A stretch of DNA of 64,000 nt, taken from Alphaproteobacteria bacterium (GTDB lineage: Bacteria > Pseudomonadota > Alphaproteobacteria > Caulobacterales > Caulobacteraceae). Both the position numbers and the translations under genes were made by a program. Shown in pieces: positions 1-9,744 of the stretch (the stretch's first letter is position 1; every line of letters begins with the position of its first letter). The stretch is taken from positions 50,796-114,795 of the forward strand of contig JAHJOK010000046.1 in the NCBI GenBank assembly GCA_018820205.1, written 5' to 3'. The notes below the pieces were generated by a model that searched no databases, had not been told where the DNA came from, and worked only from the letters and a program-made list of their open reading frames with translations.

Positions 1-2085
1 ATCGGGGCGCTGGCGGTTCTGGACCGGCTGCGCGCGGCCAACGACCGCGCGCGCCAGGTTCGCGCCGACCTGCAAAGCGCGGCCGAGGCGCGCCGTATCG
101 CGGGTCTGGCGCTGGATGCCCGCAACCGCAGCCGGATCGGCGCCGATGCGGTGATCCTCCGCTTCGAGGAGGTGACGCGGCTCGATCCCGAATCCTACGA
201 GGACTGGCTGCGGCTGGTCATCCTCTACTCCGAAGTCGGCCGCCGGACCGATGCTCTGGGAGCGGCGGGACGGCTGGAGGCGCTGGCCGACGACGACCAC
301 AAGCGGGCGGTGGCTGGCATGCGCACGGCCGACATCCTGTTGAGCCAGGGCGATCGGGCCGGCGCGCTGGAGCGCTATCGGCAAAGCCTCGCCCTGCTGC
401 AGCCCGCGCTGGCCGAGACCCCGACGTCTGAAGACCTGGCCATCGACGTCACACGCAGCCTGGACCGCATCGCCGCCGTCCTGGTGGGTCAGGGAGATCG
501 GCCCGGCGCGCTGGCGCTTTACCAGCAGGCGCTGGCGTTCGACGAGCGGCTGTACGCCGCCCATCCGCAATCGGCCCAGTGGGCGCGCAATGTCAGCATC
601 TCTCTGGACAGGATCGGCGCGCTTCTTCAGAGCCAGGGCGATCGCGCGGGGGCGCGGGCCCACTACGATCGCAGTCGGGAAATTCGCGAGGATCTGGCGA
701 TCGCCGAACCGACGTCGATGTTGCGCGCCAGCGATGTCGCGGTGTCGCTGACCCTGCTCGCCGACGTCAAAGCCAGTCAGGGCGACCGCGACGGGGCGCT
801 GGATAGCCATCGAACGGCGCTGGATATCCGCCAGCGGCTATCCGCCGCCGACCCCGCATCGGCCGATCTGGCGGACAAGGTGTTCGGGTCGCTGATCAGC
901 GTGGGCGATCTGCTGGCGGAAGGCGGCGCCCGGTCGGACGCACAGGAGCGCTACCAGCAGGCGCTGGAAATCGCCGAACGGACCTCGGCGGCCGACCCGG
1001 CGTCGATCGAACTGGCCTTCAGCGTCAGCCTCGCGCTCGACCGGCTGGGCGGCCTCTTGCAGGACCAGGGCGATCGGGCGGGCGCGCGGGCGCTCTATCA
1101 GCGCAGTCTCGAGATCGATGAACGCCTGTACGTTCAGGATCCGACGTCAGCGGGCGTGGCGGTCAATCTTTCCGGTTCGCTCCAGCGCATGGGCGCGCTG
1201 CTGGCTGGCCAGAACGACGTCGAAGGCGCGCTCGAGTTCTATCGCCGCAGTCTGGAAATCCGCGAGCGTGCGGCCGCCGCCGATCCGGAGTCCGCAGTCT
1301 TCGCCGAACAGGTGTCCACCGCTCTTAGCGGGATGGGCGCGTTGCTGGAGCGTCACGGCGATCAGGACGGTGCGATGTCCCTCTATGAGCGCAGCCTGGA
1401 AATCGCCGAGCGACTGTCGGCGGCCGATCCGGCCTCGTTCGACCGGGTCAGGTTGGTCAGCATCGCCCAGGACCAGATCGCTGGTCTGCTATTGAGGCGC
1501 GGCGACCGTGACGCCGCACTGGCCCGCTATGAGCTTAGCCTGGCCATCGACGAGCGGCTGTTCGCGGCGGCTCCCGGGTCCGAGACATTTGCCCGCAGTC
1601 TCAGCATCGCACTTGAACGGATCGCTGCGATCAAAGTCGAACAGCGAGAGCACAAGGCGGCGCTGGCGTACTATCGGCGCAGCCTCGACATCACCGATCG
1701 GGTTTACGCCGCCAGCCCGACCTCGCATGCGCTCGCGCGCGAATTCTCGACCTCCCTCATCCGAGTCGGTGATGTGGAGCGAATTCTGGGCCGGACGGAG
1801 ACCGCGCGTATTCACTATCTGCGCAGCCTGGCGATATCGCGGCGCTTGATCGCCGCCGATCCTGAGTCAGCGACCGTAGCCCGCGATATGTGCGTTTCCC
1901 TGTTGAAGCTCGCTGCTTTGACAGAGCAGCCGCGCTATCGTGTTCGCGCCCTTCTGATCCTGCGGAACATGAAGGCTACAGGCCGCCTCGCGGCAGACGA
2001 TCGGACATGGCTGACCCAGGTCGAGGACGAAGTTCACCGGGATGCGGCCGCGAGGCGGGAGACGCAGGCGTCACGCGCCTCTTGA
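1..2085 (+). CDS. TPR-like repeat protein, C-terminal part (5' end outside window)
   Basis: The reading frame is open from base 1, so this is the C-terminal part of a larger protein; the GTG at 151 is probably internal. After a helical, charged linker (roughly bases 1-330) come eleven back-to-back repeats of exactly 48 residues. Each carries a G-D-R-x-G-A-L core, then S-L-x-I-x-E-R-L and D-P-x-S, which is TPR-like helix-turn-helix spacing. A 55-residue Arg-rich tail follows. Such arrays bind proteins or act as sensor/scaffold regions of multidomain signalling proteins, but the N-terminal effector domain is not visible, so no specific function can be given. The stop lies 55 bases before the GH47 start, and co-transcription with GH47 is possible but not shown. 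Confidence 0.8.
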   Translation: MGALAVLDRLRAANDRARQVRADLQSAAEARRIAGLALDARNRSRIGADAVILRFEEVTRLDPESYEDWLRLVILYSEVGRRTDALGAAGRLEALADDDHKRAVAGMRTADILLSQGDRAGALERYRQSLALLQPALAETPTSEDLAIDVTRSLDRIAAVLVGQGDRPGALALYQQALAFDERLYAAHPQSAQWARNVSISLDRIGALLQSQGDRAGARAHYDRSREIREDLAIAEPTSMLRASDVAVSLTLLADVKASQGDRDGALDSHRTALDIRQRLSAADPASADLADKVFGSLISVGDLLAEGGARSDAQERYQQALEIAERTSAADPASIELAFSVSLALDRLGGLLQDQGDRAGARALYQRSLEIDERLYVQDPTSAGVAVNLSGSLQRMGALLAGQNDVEGALEFYRRSLEIRERAAAADPESAVFAEQVSTALSGMGALLERHGDQDGAMSLYERSLEIAERLSAADPASFDRVRLVSIAQDQIAGLLLRRGDRDAALARYELSLAIDERLFAAAPGSETFARSLSIALERIAAIKVEQREHKAALAYYRRSLDITDRVYAASPTSHALAREFSTSLIRVGDVERILGRTETARIHYLRSLAISRRLIAADPESATVARDMCVSLLKLAALTEQPRYRVRALLILRNMKATGRLAADDRTWLTQVEDEVHRDAAARRETQASRAS
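334..1917 (+). repeat. Eleven tandem 144-bp (48-aa) TPR-like coding repeats
   Basis: Eleven repeats in unbroken phase, each 144 bp, diverged at DNA level but clear at protein level (Q-G-D-R-x-G-A near each start, A-D-P-x-S in the middle). The period of 48 is longer than the canonical 34 of TPRs. The regular length suggests amplification by unequal recombination followed by divergence. Confidence 0.85.
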
Positions 2086-2140
2086 GCCGGCACAGGCGCC
2101 GTGTCACGCAACGCGCATCGCCGTCCTGGAGAGTTCGAAC

Positions 2141-3532
2141 ATGAGCCCTGTGTCAATTCATCGTCGCGCGGCTCTGGCCGGCATCGGCGGCGGGATGCTT
2201 GCGGGCATGATGCCGGGAACGGCAGACGCTCGCGCCGAAGACTGGGCCGCGCTCGGCGTCGATGTGAAGTCCGAGTTCAAATGGGCGTGGGATCACTATG
2301 TCGAACGCGCCTGGGGCAAGGACGAGATCAATCCGGTCTCGGGCACGTCCCAGTCCTTCTTAATCGAGGGTCATGACCTGGGCCTGTCGCTGGTCGAGGC
2401 GCTGGACACGCTGTGGATCATGGAACTGGACGCCGAGTTCCAGGCCGGGGTCGACTGGGTCAAGGCGAACCTCGACTTCGACATCGACGGCGAGGCCCAG
2501 GTGTTCGAGACCAATATCCGTCTGGTCGGCGGCCTGTTGTCGGCCTACCTCGCCTGCGAGGATCCGGCGCTGCTGGCCAAGGCAAGGGACCTGGGCGACC
2601 GGCTGATGAAGGCGTTCGACGCCTCGCCTCACGGCCTGCCGTATCGCTATGTGAACCTGAGAACGGGCGCGGTGCGCGACCCGGAAACCAACCTGGCCGA
2701 GATCGGCACCTACATCACCGAGTTCGGCGTGCTCAGCCAACTGACGGGCGACCCGAAATACCATCAGGCCGCCAAACGGGCGATGATGCACGCCCTGAAC
2801 ATGCGCTCGCCGATCGGATTGATGGCGGCCAACATCCATGCCGAGACGGGACAGTTCATCAGCCGGAACGCCTCGATCGACGTCTATGCCGACAGCTTTT
2901 ACGAATATCTGTGGGACGCCTGGGAGCTGTTCGGCGACGCGGAGCTGAAGACCGCCGCACAGGAATGCCTGCAGGCGATGATCGACCATCAGGGCAAGCG
3001 CTATGACGGCCTGTTGTGGTTCCCGATGGTCGATTTCGAGACCGGCGAAGTGACCAACACCTCACAGACCGTGCTGGGCGCCTATCTCGCCGGCCTGCTG
3101 GGCCAGGCCGGGTTCAAGGCCGAGGGCGACGACTTCCTGGCGACCTACACGACGATGCAGGAGCGCTATCTGATCGTTCCGGAATCGACGGATGTCACGA
3201 CGGCTCGCCCGCGCACACTGCGCACCGGCCTGCGTCCCGAGGTCGCCGACGCCGCGCTGAACCTGTGGCAACACGATCGCGACGACCGCTATCGCGCCAT
3301 CGCCGCGACCCACTATCGCAACATGAAGGCGAGCTCGAAGGCGGCCTACGGCTACACCTCGCTGACCGACATCTCGACCCGCCCCATGACCCAGGGCGAC
3401 AACTGCCCCGGCTACTGGTGGTCCGAGCAGATGAAATACTACTACCTGATGTTCGCCGAGCCGAAGCGGATCGACATCGACCGGCTGGTTCTGAGCACGG
3501 AGGCGAACGTGCTGCGGGGGTTTATCAGCTAG
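2141..3532 (+). CDS. GH47 alpha-1,2-mannosidase, Tat-exported
   Basis: A 463-residue glycoside hydrolase family 47 protein (class I alpha-mannosidase, inverting, Ca-dependent), expected to trim alpha-1,2-linked mannose from high-mannose glycans. Family hallmarks are the E-T-N-I-R-x-x-G-G-L-L-S-A-Y motif near residue 125 and D-S-F-Y-E-Y-L near residue 250. The N-terminus carries a twin-arginine-like signal (H-R-R-A-A-L-A-G followed by a hydrophobic stretch and A-D-A), so it should act in the periplasm or outside the cell. The ATG at 2141 is chosen because a GGAGAG ribosome site precedes it and the signal peptide starts there; the frame is open further upstream. Bacterial GH47 enzymes are uncommon and one is characterised from Caulobacter sp. 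K31. The GH92 mannosidase nearby suggests joint attack on mannose-rich glycans. Confidence 0.9.
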   Translation: MSPVSIHRRAALAGIGGGMLAGMMPGTADARAEDWAALGVDVKSEFKWAWDHYVERAWGKDEINPVSGTSQSFLIEGHDLGLSLVEALDTLWIMELDAEFQAGVDWVKANLDFDIDGEAQVFETNIRLVGGLLSAYLACEDPALLAKARDLGDRLMKAFDASPHGLPYRYVNLRTGAVRDPETNLAEIGTYITEFGVLSQLTGDPKYHQAAKRAMMHALNMRSPIGLMAANIHAETGQFISRNASIDVYADSFYEYLWDAWELFGDAELKTAAQECLQAMIDHQGKRYDGLLWFPMVDFETGEVTNTSQTVLGAYLAGLLGQAGFKAEGDDFLATYTTMQERYLIVPESTDVTTARPRTLRTGLRPEVADAALNLWQHDRDDRYRAIAATHYRNMKASSKAAYGYTSLTDISTRPMTQGDNCPGYWWSEQMKYYYLMFAEPKRIDIDRLVLSTEANVLRGFIS

Positions 3533-4181
3533 ACGAGGGCGGGTTGCCTTTTAGGCCCTCAACAATGGCGGCCCTCCAGCTTTGATTGTTAATGAGCCGC
3601 GAGATCGCAAATGGGATGTCATCGCAACCATCCTGTCCGCATGCGATGTCTTTTAGGGTTCGGGCCAGTGGTTCTGGCATCGTCGGGCCCAGAGTGACCT
3701 TCTTGATCAACGATGGCGGCATCTTAATCGTGTAAGTGTCAGATGATAGAACGTCCCATTCCCACGCTACAACCCGGTATTCCGCTTCCGCTGAGAAAGT
3801 ATCGCGCTTGAGAAAGGGAATTGCATCCGTCGGAATTGGCGACAGGTCTCTTATTTCCGTCAGATTTTTGTATTGCACCCACCCGGCGAGTACTGAGGGA
3901 TCCGCTTTGGAGACATGGGCAATGAACTCATCCTTGTCGAACTGAACGCACAGACCATGAGAGTGCCCCGCGAACAGCTGCCAGTGGTGCGCTGTTTCCT
4001 TACCTTCAGTCATGCAAAGGGCGTAAACTGAGCCTTCTCCCTTTCGCTTGCCATACTCGGCCATTCCAAAACTGTCGTTTTGGTCGAACCAACGCTCTGG
4101 CGACATGAGCGAAAGTCGACCATGCCGAACCATATCCAGAAGTGATAGAACGTCAGTATATCTCCTGAGGGACTCGGCCAC
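3525..4181 (-). CDS. DUF2971-family protein
   Basis: A 218-residue cytoplasmic protein. It opens with the L-R-R-Y-T-D-V-x-S-L-L-D-M ... L-S-L-x-S-P-E-R-W-x-D-x-N-D pattern typical of DUF2971 proteins, whose biochemical role is not established; some members occur near defence or mobile genes. It starts with GTG directly after the GH92 stop (TGA-GTG), so it could be translationally coupled. Its 3' end overlaps the GH47 stop by 8 bases in convergent orientation. Base composition is visibly AT-richer than the neighbours and codon use is less GC-biased, which suggests horizontal acquisition. It is intact; function unknown. Confidence 0.7.
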   Translation of the reverse strand: MAESLRRYTDVLSLLDMVRHGRLSLMSPERWFDQNDSFGMAEYGKRKGEGSVYALCMTEGKETAHHWQLFAGHSHGLCVQFDKDEFIAHVSKADPSVLAGWVQYKNLTEIRDLSPIPTDAIPFLKRDTFSAEAEYRVVAWEWDVLSSDTYTIKMPPSLIKKVTLGPTMPEPLARTLKDIACGQDGCDDIPFAISRLINNQSWRAAIVEGLKGNPPSSS

Positions 4182-6506
4182 TCAGTTACCCAGTTTCTGA
4201 CTCATCGAATACGGCCGCGCCGCCTCGCCCGCGCCCCAGGTCCGGTTCGGCACGGCGCCCATGACGAAATGCAATTCGCCGCCAGCGGTGATTTCCTCAT
4301 GTCCGATCCAGGTGCGGTCCAGCGGGCGGCCGTTGAGGGTGACCGACTGGATGTAGCGGTTGGCGTCGGCCAGACCGGCGGTCGAGATCACGAACCGACG
4401 CCCATTCGGCAGGTTCAGGGTCGTGCGATCCGTGAACGGACGGCCGATCACATACTGGTTCGAGCCCGGCGTGACCGGATAGAAGCCCATCGCCGTGAAC
4501 ATCAGCCAGGCCGACATCTGGCCCACGTCGTCATTGCCGGCGAGGCCGTCGGGACGCGAGTGGTACTGGCTCTCGACGATCTGTTTCAGCCGCTCCTGCG
4601 TGCGCCAGGGCTGGCCGGCATAGACATAGGCGTAGGCCGAGTGGTGGCTGGGTTCGTTGCCGTGGATGTACTGGCCGATCAGGCCGGCGATGTCCTCGGC
4701 GTGGGAGTAGTCCAGGCCCGTGTTGTCGTAGTCGAACATGGCGTCCAGCTTCGCCACCGTCGCTTCCTCGCCACCCATGACCTCGACCAGGGCGGCCATG
4801 TCCTGGGGCACGAACCACGAATACTGCCAGGCGTTGCCCTCGGTGTAGTCCGAGCCGTAGTTGATCGCGACCGGGTCAAACGGCTCGCGGAAGCTGCCGT
4901 CCGCCTTGCGAGCGCGGACGAACCGGGTCTCCTGATCCCAGGTATTGCGCCAGAAGCCGGCGCGGCGGTCGAACTCGGTCTCGACATCGGTGCGGCCCAT
5001 CCGCTCGGCCATGCGGGCGATGGTCCAGTCGTCATAGGCGTATTCGACCGTCTTGGACGCCGCTTCGGGCTCCCGGTCGATCGGGACGTAGCCCAGGTCC
5101 ATATAGTCGCCGAGCCCACCGTAGGGCCGATAGGTCGCCGAGGCCGTCATCGCGTCCAGCGCCGCCTCTCCGTCGATGCCGGGGATGCCCTTCAGATACG
5201 CGTCGGCGATCACCGGCACGGCGTGATAGCCGATCATGGTCCAGGTCTCCTGACCGTGGAACGACCAGACCGGCAGGATGCCGTACGGGCTGACCTGTTG
5301 CGCCGCGATCAGCGAGTTGACGATGTCGGCGTTGCGCTCGGCCGGGGCCAGCAGGGTCAGCAGCGGATGCTCGGCCCGGAAGGTGTCCCACAGGCTGAAG
5401 GTCGAGTGGACGGTGAAGTCCGCCTGATGCACCGCATTGTCCGGCCCGCGCCACCGACCGTCGGCGTCGGAGTGGACCGAGGGCGCGATCAGGGCGTGAT
5501 ACAGTGCCGTATAGAGGGTCGTCCGCATCTCCGGCTCGGCCTCGATGTCGACGACGCCGAGGGCCTCGTTCCAGGCGGCGCGGGTCGTGGCGCGCTGGGC
5601 GTCGAAGTCGAAGCCCTCGCCCTCTGACTCCAAGTTGGCGATGGCGCCGGCCTCGTCGACCGAGGAGATGGCGACCTTGACCAGCAGCGGGCCTGATACT
5701 TGACCGAAGTCGAAGGCGGCTTCGAGGGCGCGGCCCTGGACCTGTTGGCGATCATCGAGCGCCCGGCCCGGCTGACGGAAGCCGTTGTAGGGGACGTCGG
5801 TCTCGCGGTTCTGGATCTCGTGGCCGACGATGGGCTGCGAGAACCGCATGGCGAAATACAGCTGACGCCCCGGCGCCCAGCCGCGCATTTCGCGAAAGCC
5901 CGTGACGGTTCCGTCAGGATGCAGCCGGATGCGCGACCACAGGACCTTGCCCGGATAGTCGTAGATGGAGTTGCGCAGATCCAGCAGCACCCGCGCCCGC
6001 TGCCCTTCCGCGAATGTGTAGCGATGCAGGCCGGTGCGGACGCCGGTCGTCAGCTCGGCGCGGACGGGGGTGTCGGTCAGCTGGACCGAATAGTAGCCAG
6101 GCTCGGCGGTCTCGGAGGACTTGTCGTACCGCGAACGGTAACCGGAACCCGGCGTGGCGACGTCGCCGACATCCCATTTCACCGCATCGCCCGTCTGGGG
6201 CGTGATCAGGACGTCGCCGAGGTCCGAGTGGCCGGTGCCCGAGAAATGGGTGTGCGAGAAGCCCATGATGGTCGGGTCGTCGTTGCGATAGCCCGAGGCC
6301 CAGTCATAGGACTGGCGAAACGCGCGGTAGTCGGTGTCGGGGCTCAGCTGCACCATGCCGAAGGGCGCCACCGCGCCGGGGAAGGTGTGGCCCTTGCCGG
6401 CCGTGCCGATGAAGACATCGACGGCGGCCACCGGATTGGACGTCTGCGCCTGCGCGCCGCCTGTCAAACCTACCGCCATCGCCGCCGCCAGAACCCATGA
6501 ACGCAT
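4182..6506 (-). CDS. GH92 alpha-mannosidase
   Basis: A 774-residue glycoside hydrolase family 92 exo-alpha-mannosidase (Ca-dependent, inverting). It begins with a Sec signal peptide (M-R-S-W ... G-G-A-Q-A-Q). The family-typical N-terminal motif V-D-x-F-I-G-T-x-G-x-G-H-T-F-P-G-A-x-x-P-F-G-M-V-Q follows, then G-F-S-H-T-H-F-S-G-T-G and a C-terminal barrel containing G-N-D-D-x-G-Q-M-S-A-W. The ATG at 6506 is chosen over an upstream extension because it has a strong AGGGAGG ribosome site and starts the signal peptide. It lies 37 bases after the hutH stop on the same strand, so read-through from the hut genes is possible. With GH47 it suggests degradation of mannose-rich N-glycan-like material. Confidence 0.92.
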   Translation of the reverse strand: MRSWVLAAAMAVGLTGGAQAQTSNPVAAVDVFIGTAGKGHTFPGAVAPFGMVQLSPDTDYRAFRQSYDWASGYRNDDPTIMGFSHTHFSGTGHSDLGDVLITPQTGDAVKWDVGDVATPGSGYRSRYDKSSETAEPGYYSVQLTDTPVRAELTTGVRTGLHRYTFAEGQRARVLLDLRNSIYDYPGKVLWSRIRLHPDGTVTGFREMRGWAPGRQLYFAMRFSQPIVGHEIQNRETDVPYNGFRQPGRALDDRQQVQGRALEAAFDFGQVSGPLLVKVAISSVDEAGAIANLESEGEGFDFDAQRATTRAAWNEALGVVDIEAEPEMRTTLYTALYHALIAPSVHSDADGRWRGPDNAVHQADFTVHSTFSLWDTFRAEHPLLTLLAPAERNADIVNSLIAAQQVSPYGILPVWSFHGQETWTMIGYHAVPVIADAYLKGIPGIDGEAALDAMTASATYRPYGGLGDYMDLGYVPIDREPEAASKTVEYAYDDWTIARMAERMGRTDVETEFDRRAGFWRNTWDQETRFVRARKADGSFREPFDPVAINYGSDYTEGNAWQYSWFVPQDMAALVEVMGGEEATVAKLDAMFDYDNTGLDYSHAEDIAGLIGQYIHGNEPSHHSAYAYVYAGQPWRTQERLKQIVESQYHSRPDGLAGNDDVGQMSAWLMFTAMGFYPVTPGSNQYVIGRPFTDRTTLNLPNGRRFVISTAGLADANRYIQSVTLNGRPLDRTWIGHEEITAGGELHFVMGAVPNRTWGAGEAARPYSMSQKLGN

Positions 6507-6543
6507 CACGCCGCCTCCCTGTCGCGAGACGCTTATCGAACGC

Positions 6544-8076
6544 CTAGGTCCCGGACGGCAACAGGCTTTCGGCGAAACGACGATAGCGGCCGGCCCGGAC
6601 GCCCTCGGTGGCCCGGGCGATGTCGGGCGCGAAATAGTGGTCGCTGTCATAGGCGGCGACGCCTGCGCGCACGATGGACCAGACCTGTTCCAGTTCGGGC
6701 GAACTGGTCAGGGGCCGGTGGAAGTCGATGCCCTGCGCGGCGGCCAGAAGTTCGATGCCGACGACCGTCGCGGTGTTCTCGGCCATCTCCAGCAGACGGC
6801 GCGCGCCATGGGTGGCCATGGAGACGTGGTCCTCCTGATTGGCCGAGGTCGGGACCGTGTCGACGCTGCACGGATGGCTCAGCATCCGGTTCTCGGCGAC
6901 CAAGGCGGCGGCGGTCACCTGGGCGATCATGAAGCCGGAGTTCAGCCCGCTCTCGCGCACCAGAAAGGCAGGCAGTTCACTCATCTTGGGATCGACCAAG
7001 ATGGCGGTGCGGCGCTCCGAGATATTGCCGATCTCGCAGAGGACCATCGCCAGCTGGTCGGCGGCGAATGCGACCGGTTCAGCATGGAAGTTTCCACCGG
7101 AAATCACGTCTCCATCGTCAAGCAGAACGAGCGGATTGTCGGTCACGGCGTTGGCCTCGCGCTCCAGCGTCGCGGCGGCGTTGCGCATAACATCCAGCAC
7201 GGCGCCCATGACCTGGGGCTGACAGCGCAGGGAGTAGGGGTCCTGGACCTTCGCATCCCCTTCGCGGTGGCTGTCGCGGATGGCGCTGCCGGTCATCAGG
7301 GCACGCAGGGCGGCGGCGACATCGATCTGGCCGGGCTGGTTGCGCAGGGCGTGGATGCGCGGATCGAACGGGGCGTCCGAGCCCTTCAGCGCATCGACCG
7401 ACAGGGCGCCGGCGGCGATCCCGGCGGCGAAGGCGGCCTCGGTGGCGAACAGGCCGGCGAGCGCCAGCGCGGTCGAACACTGGGTGCCGTTCAGCAGGGC
7501 GAGGCCTTCCTTGGGGCCCAGCGTCAGGGCGGTCAGACCGGCGCGCGACAGGGCGGTCTCGGCGTCCAGCGTCTGGCCGTCGTGGCGCGCCTCGCCGACG
7601 CCGATCAGGACGCAGGACATGTGGGCCAGCGGGGCAAGGTCGCCCGAGGCGCCGACCGAACCCTTGGACGGGATGCACGGCAGGACGTCGGCGTTCACCA
7701 GGGCGATCAGCGCCTGCATCGTCTCGCGACGGATCCCAGAGGCGCCCTTCGACAGGCTGGCGATCTTGAGGACCAGGATCAGGCGGACGACCGCATCATC
7801 CAGCAGCGGACCGACGCCGCAGGCATGGCTGAGGACCAGGTTCTTCTGCAGGGTCTCCAGATCGCCGGGCGCGATGGAGGTGCTGGCCAGCAGGCCGAAG
7901 CCCGTGTTGATTCCATAGACCGTGCGGCCCTCGGCGATGATGGCGGCGACGGTGGCGGCGGACCTGTCGACATCGGCCCAGGCGGCGGGGGCCAGTTCGA
8001 CGGTGACGGGTCCACCCAGAACGTCCCGAAGTTGGGCGAGGGCGAGGGGTGCGACGCCGAGTGTCAGGGTGGTCAT
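6544..8076 (-). CDS. hutH: Histidine ammonia-lyase
   Basis: 510 residues, the usual length. It removes ammonia from L-histidine to give urocanate, the first step of histidine utilisation. The A-S-G triad that forms the MIO electrophile is at residues 143-145 within [12 protein letters not shown], and Y54-G-I-N-T-G-F-G is present. The ATG at 8076 starts two bases after the hutU stop; a much longer open frame upstream only reflects the GC-rich antisense of hutU. It is the third gene of the leftward hutG-hutU-hutH operon. Confidence 0.97.
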   Translation of the reverse strand: MTTLTLGVAPLALAQLRDVLGGPVTVELAPAAWADVDRSAATVAAIIAEGRTVYGINTGFGLLASTSIAPGDLETLQKNLVLSHACGVGPLLDDAVVRLILVLKIASLSKGASGIRRETMQALIALVNADVLPCIPSKGSVGASGDLAPLAHMSCVLIGVGEARHDGQTLDAETALSRAGLTALTLGPKEGLALLNGTQCSTALALAGLFATEAAFAAGIAAGALSVDALKGSDAPFDPRIHALRNQPGQIDVAAALRALMTGSAIRDSHREGDAKVQDPYSLRCQPQVMGAVLDVMRNAAATLEREANAVTDNPLVLLDDGDVISGGNFHAEPVAFAADQLAMVLCEIGNISERRTAILVDPKMSELPAFLVRESGLNSGFMIAQVTAAALVAENRMLSHPCSVDTVPTSANQEDHVSMATHGARRLLEMAENTATVVGIELLAAAQGIDFHRPLTSSPELEQVWSIVRAGVAAYDSDHYFAPDIARATEGVRAGRYRRFAESLLPSGT

Positions 8077-8078
8077 TG

Positions 8079-9743
8079 TCAGGCCCTCAGGCTCGGCAGG
8101 TTCAGGCCGTGTTCGCGCGAGGCGGCGCGGGCGATGTCGTAGCCGGCGTCGGCGTGGCGCATGACGCCGGTGGCCGGGTCGTTCCAAAGGACGCGCTCCA
8201 GACGTCTGGCCGCCTCGGGCGTGCCGTCGGCGACGATGACGACGCCCGAGTGCTGCGAATAGCCCATGCCGACGCCGCCGCCGTGGTGCAGCGAGACCCA
8301 GCTTGCCCCCGAGGCCGTGTTCAGCAACGCGTTCAGCAGGGGCCAGTCGGACACGGCGTCGGAGCCGTCCATCATGGCCTCGGTCTCGCGGTTCGGGCTG
8401 GCGACCGAGCCTGAGTCCAGATGGTCGCGGCCGATGACGATGGGCCCCGAGAGTTCGCCGTTGGCGACCATCTCGTTGAACATCAGACCGGCGCGGTGAC
8501 GGTCGCCCAGACCGATCCAGCAGATGCGCGCCGGCAGGCCCTGAAAGGCGATCCGCTCGCCCGCCATGTCCAGCCACCGGTGCAGGCCGGCGTTGTCCGG
8601 AAACAGCGTCTTCATCGCCGCGTCGGTCTTCTTGATATCCTCCGGATCGCCGGTCAGGGCGGCCCAGCGGAACGGGCCGACGCCCCGGCAGAACAGCGGG
8701 CGGATATAGGCGGGGACGAAGCCGGGGAAGTCGAAGGCGTTGGCCACCCCTTGGTCGAAGGCGACCTGGCGGATGTTGTTGCCATAGTCGGTGACGGGGA
8801 CGCCCGTCGCCTGGAAGTCGAGCATGGCCTGGACGTGGAGGGCGCACGACGCCCTGGCGGCGGCCTCGACGGCGGCGGAATCGGAGACGCGCCTGTCCTC
8901 CCATTCCGCGACGGTCCAGCCGAGCGGCAGGTAGCCGTTGATCAGGTCGTGGGCGCTGGTCTGGTCGGTGACGAGGTCGGGTCGGACGCCGCGTCGTACC
9001 ATCTCAGGCAGGACCTCGGCGGCGTTGCCGAGCAGGCCGACGGAGATCGGCTTGCCGGTGCGCCCGGCCTCTTCGATCAGGGCGAGGGCCTCGTCGAGCG
9101 TCTCGGCCATGACGTCGAGATAGCGGGTGCGCAGACGCATCTCGATCCGGCTGCGCTGGCATTCGACGGCGAGGCACGACGCGCCCGCCATGGTCGCGGC
9201 CAGGGTCTGGGCGCCGCCCATGCCGCCGAGGCCGGCTGTCAGGATCCATTTGCCCGACCAGTCGCCGCCGTGATGCTGGCGGCCGGCCTCCATGAAGGTC
9301 TCGTAGGTGCCCTGAACGATGCCCTGCGTACCGATGTAGATCCACGACCCGGCCGTCATCTGGCCGTACATCATCAGACCCTTGCGATCGAGCTTGTTGA
9401 AATGCTCCCAGGTCGCCCATTTGGGCACGAGGTTGGAGTTGGCGATCAGGACGCGCGGCGCGTCCTCATGCGTGCGGAAAACGCCGACCGGCTTTCCCGA
9501 CTGGACCAGCAGCGTTTCGTCGGGAGCGAGGGCGCGCAGGCTCTCGACGATGCGGTCGAAACTGGCCCAGTCGCGGGCCGCCTTGCCGATGCCGCCGTAG
9601 ACGACGAGGTCCTCGGGACGCTCGGCCACCTCGGGGTCGAGGTTGTTCATCAGCATCCGCAGGGCCGCCTCGGCGGCCCAGGTCCTGGCCGTCATCTCGG
9701 GGCCGCGCGGGCTACGGACGACGCGGGCGTTGGATCGGGTCAT
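8079..9743 (-). CDS. hutU: Urocanate hydratase
   Basis: 554 residues, full length for the family. It converts urocanate to 4-imidazolone-5-propionate with tightly bound NAD as electrophile. The N-terminal block [11 protein letters not shown] and the central G-G-M-G-G-A-Q-T segment are characteristic, as is the C-terminal [11 protein letters not shown] region holding the conserved Cys. The start at 9743 lies one base after the hutG stop and the stop two bases before hutH, so the three genes are a tight operon. Confidence 0.97.
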   Translation of the reverse strand: MTRSNARVVRSPRGPEMTARTWAAEAALRMLMNNLDPEVAERPEDLVVYGGIGKAARDWASFDRIVESLRALAPDETLLVQSGKPVGVFRTHEDAPRVLIANSNLVPKWATWEHFNKLDRKGLMMYGQMTAGSWIYIGTQGIVQGTYETFMEAGRQHHGGDWSGKWILTAGLGGMGGAQTLAATMAGASCLAVECQRSRIEMRLRTRYLDVMAETLDEALALIEEAGRTGKPISVGLLGNAAEVLPEMVRRGVRPDLVTDQTSAHDLINGYLPLGWTVAEWEDRRVSDSAAVEAAARASCALHVQAMLDFQATGVPVTDYGNNIRQVAFDQGVANAFDFPGFVPAYIRPLFCRGVGPFRWAALTGDPEDIKKTDAAMKTLFPDNAGLHRWLDMAGERIAFQGLPARICWIGLGDRHRAGLMFNEMVANGELSGPIVIGRDHLDSGSVASPNRETEAMMDGSDAVSDWPLLNALLNTASGASWVSLHHGGGVGMGYSQHSGVVIVADGTPEAARRLERVLWNDPATGVMRHADAGYDIARAASREHGLNLPSLRA

Positions 9744-9744
9744 G

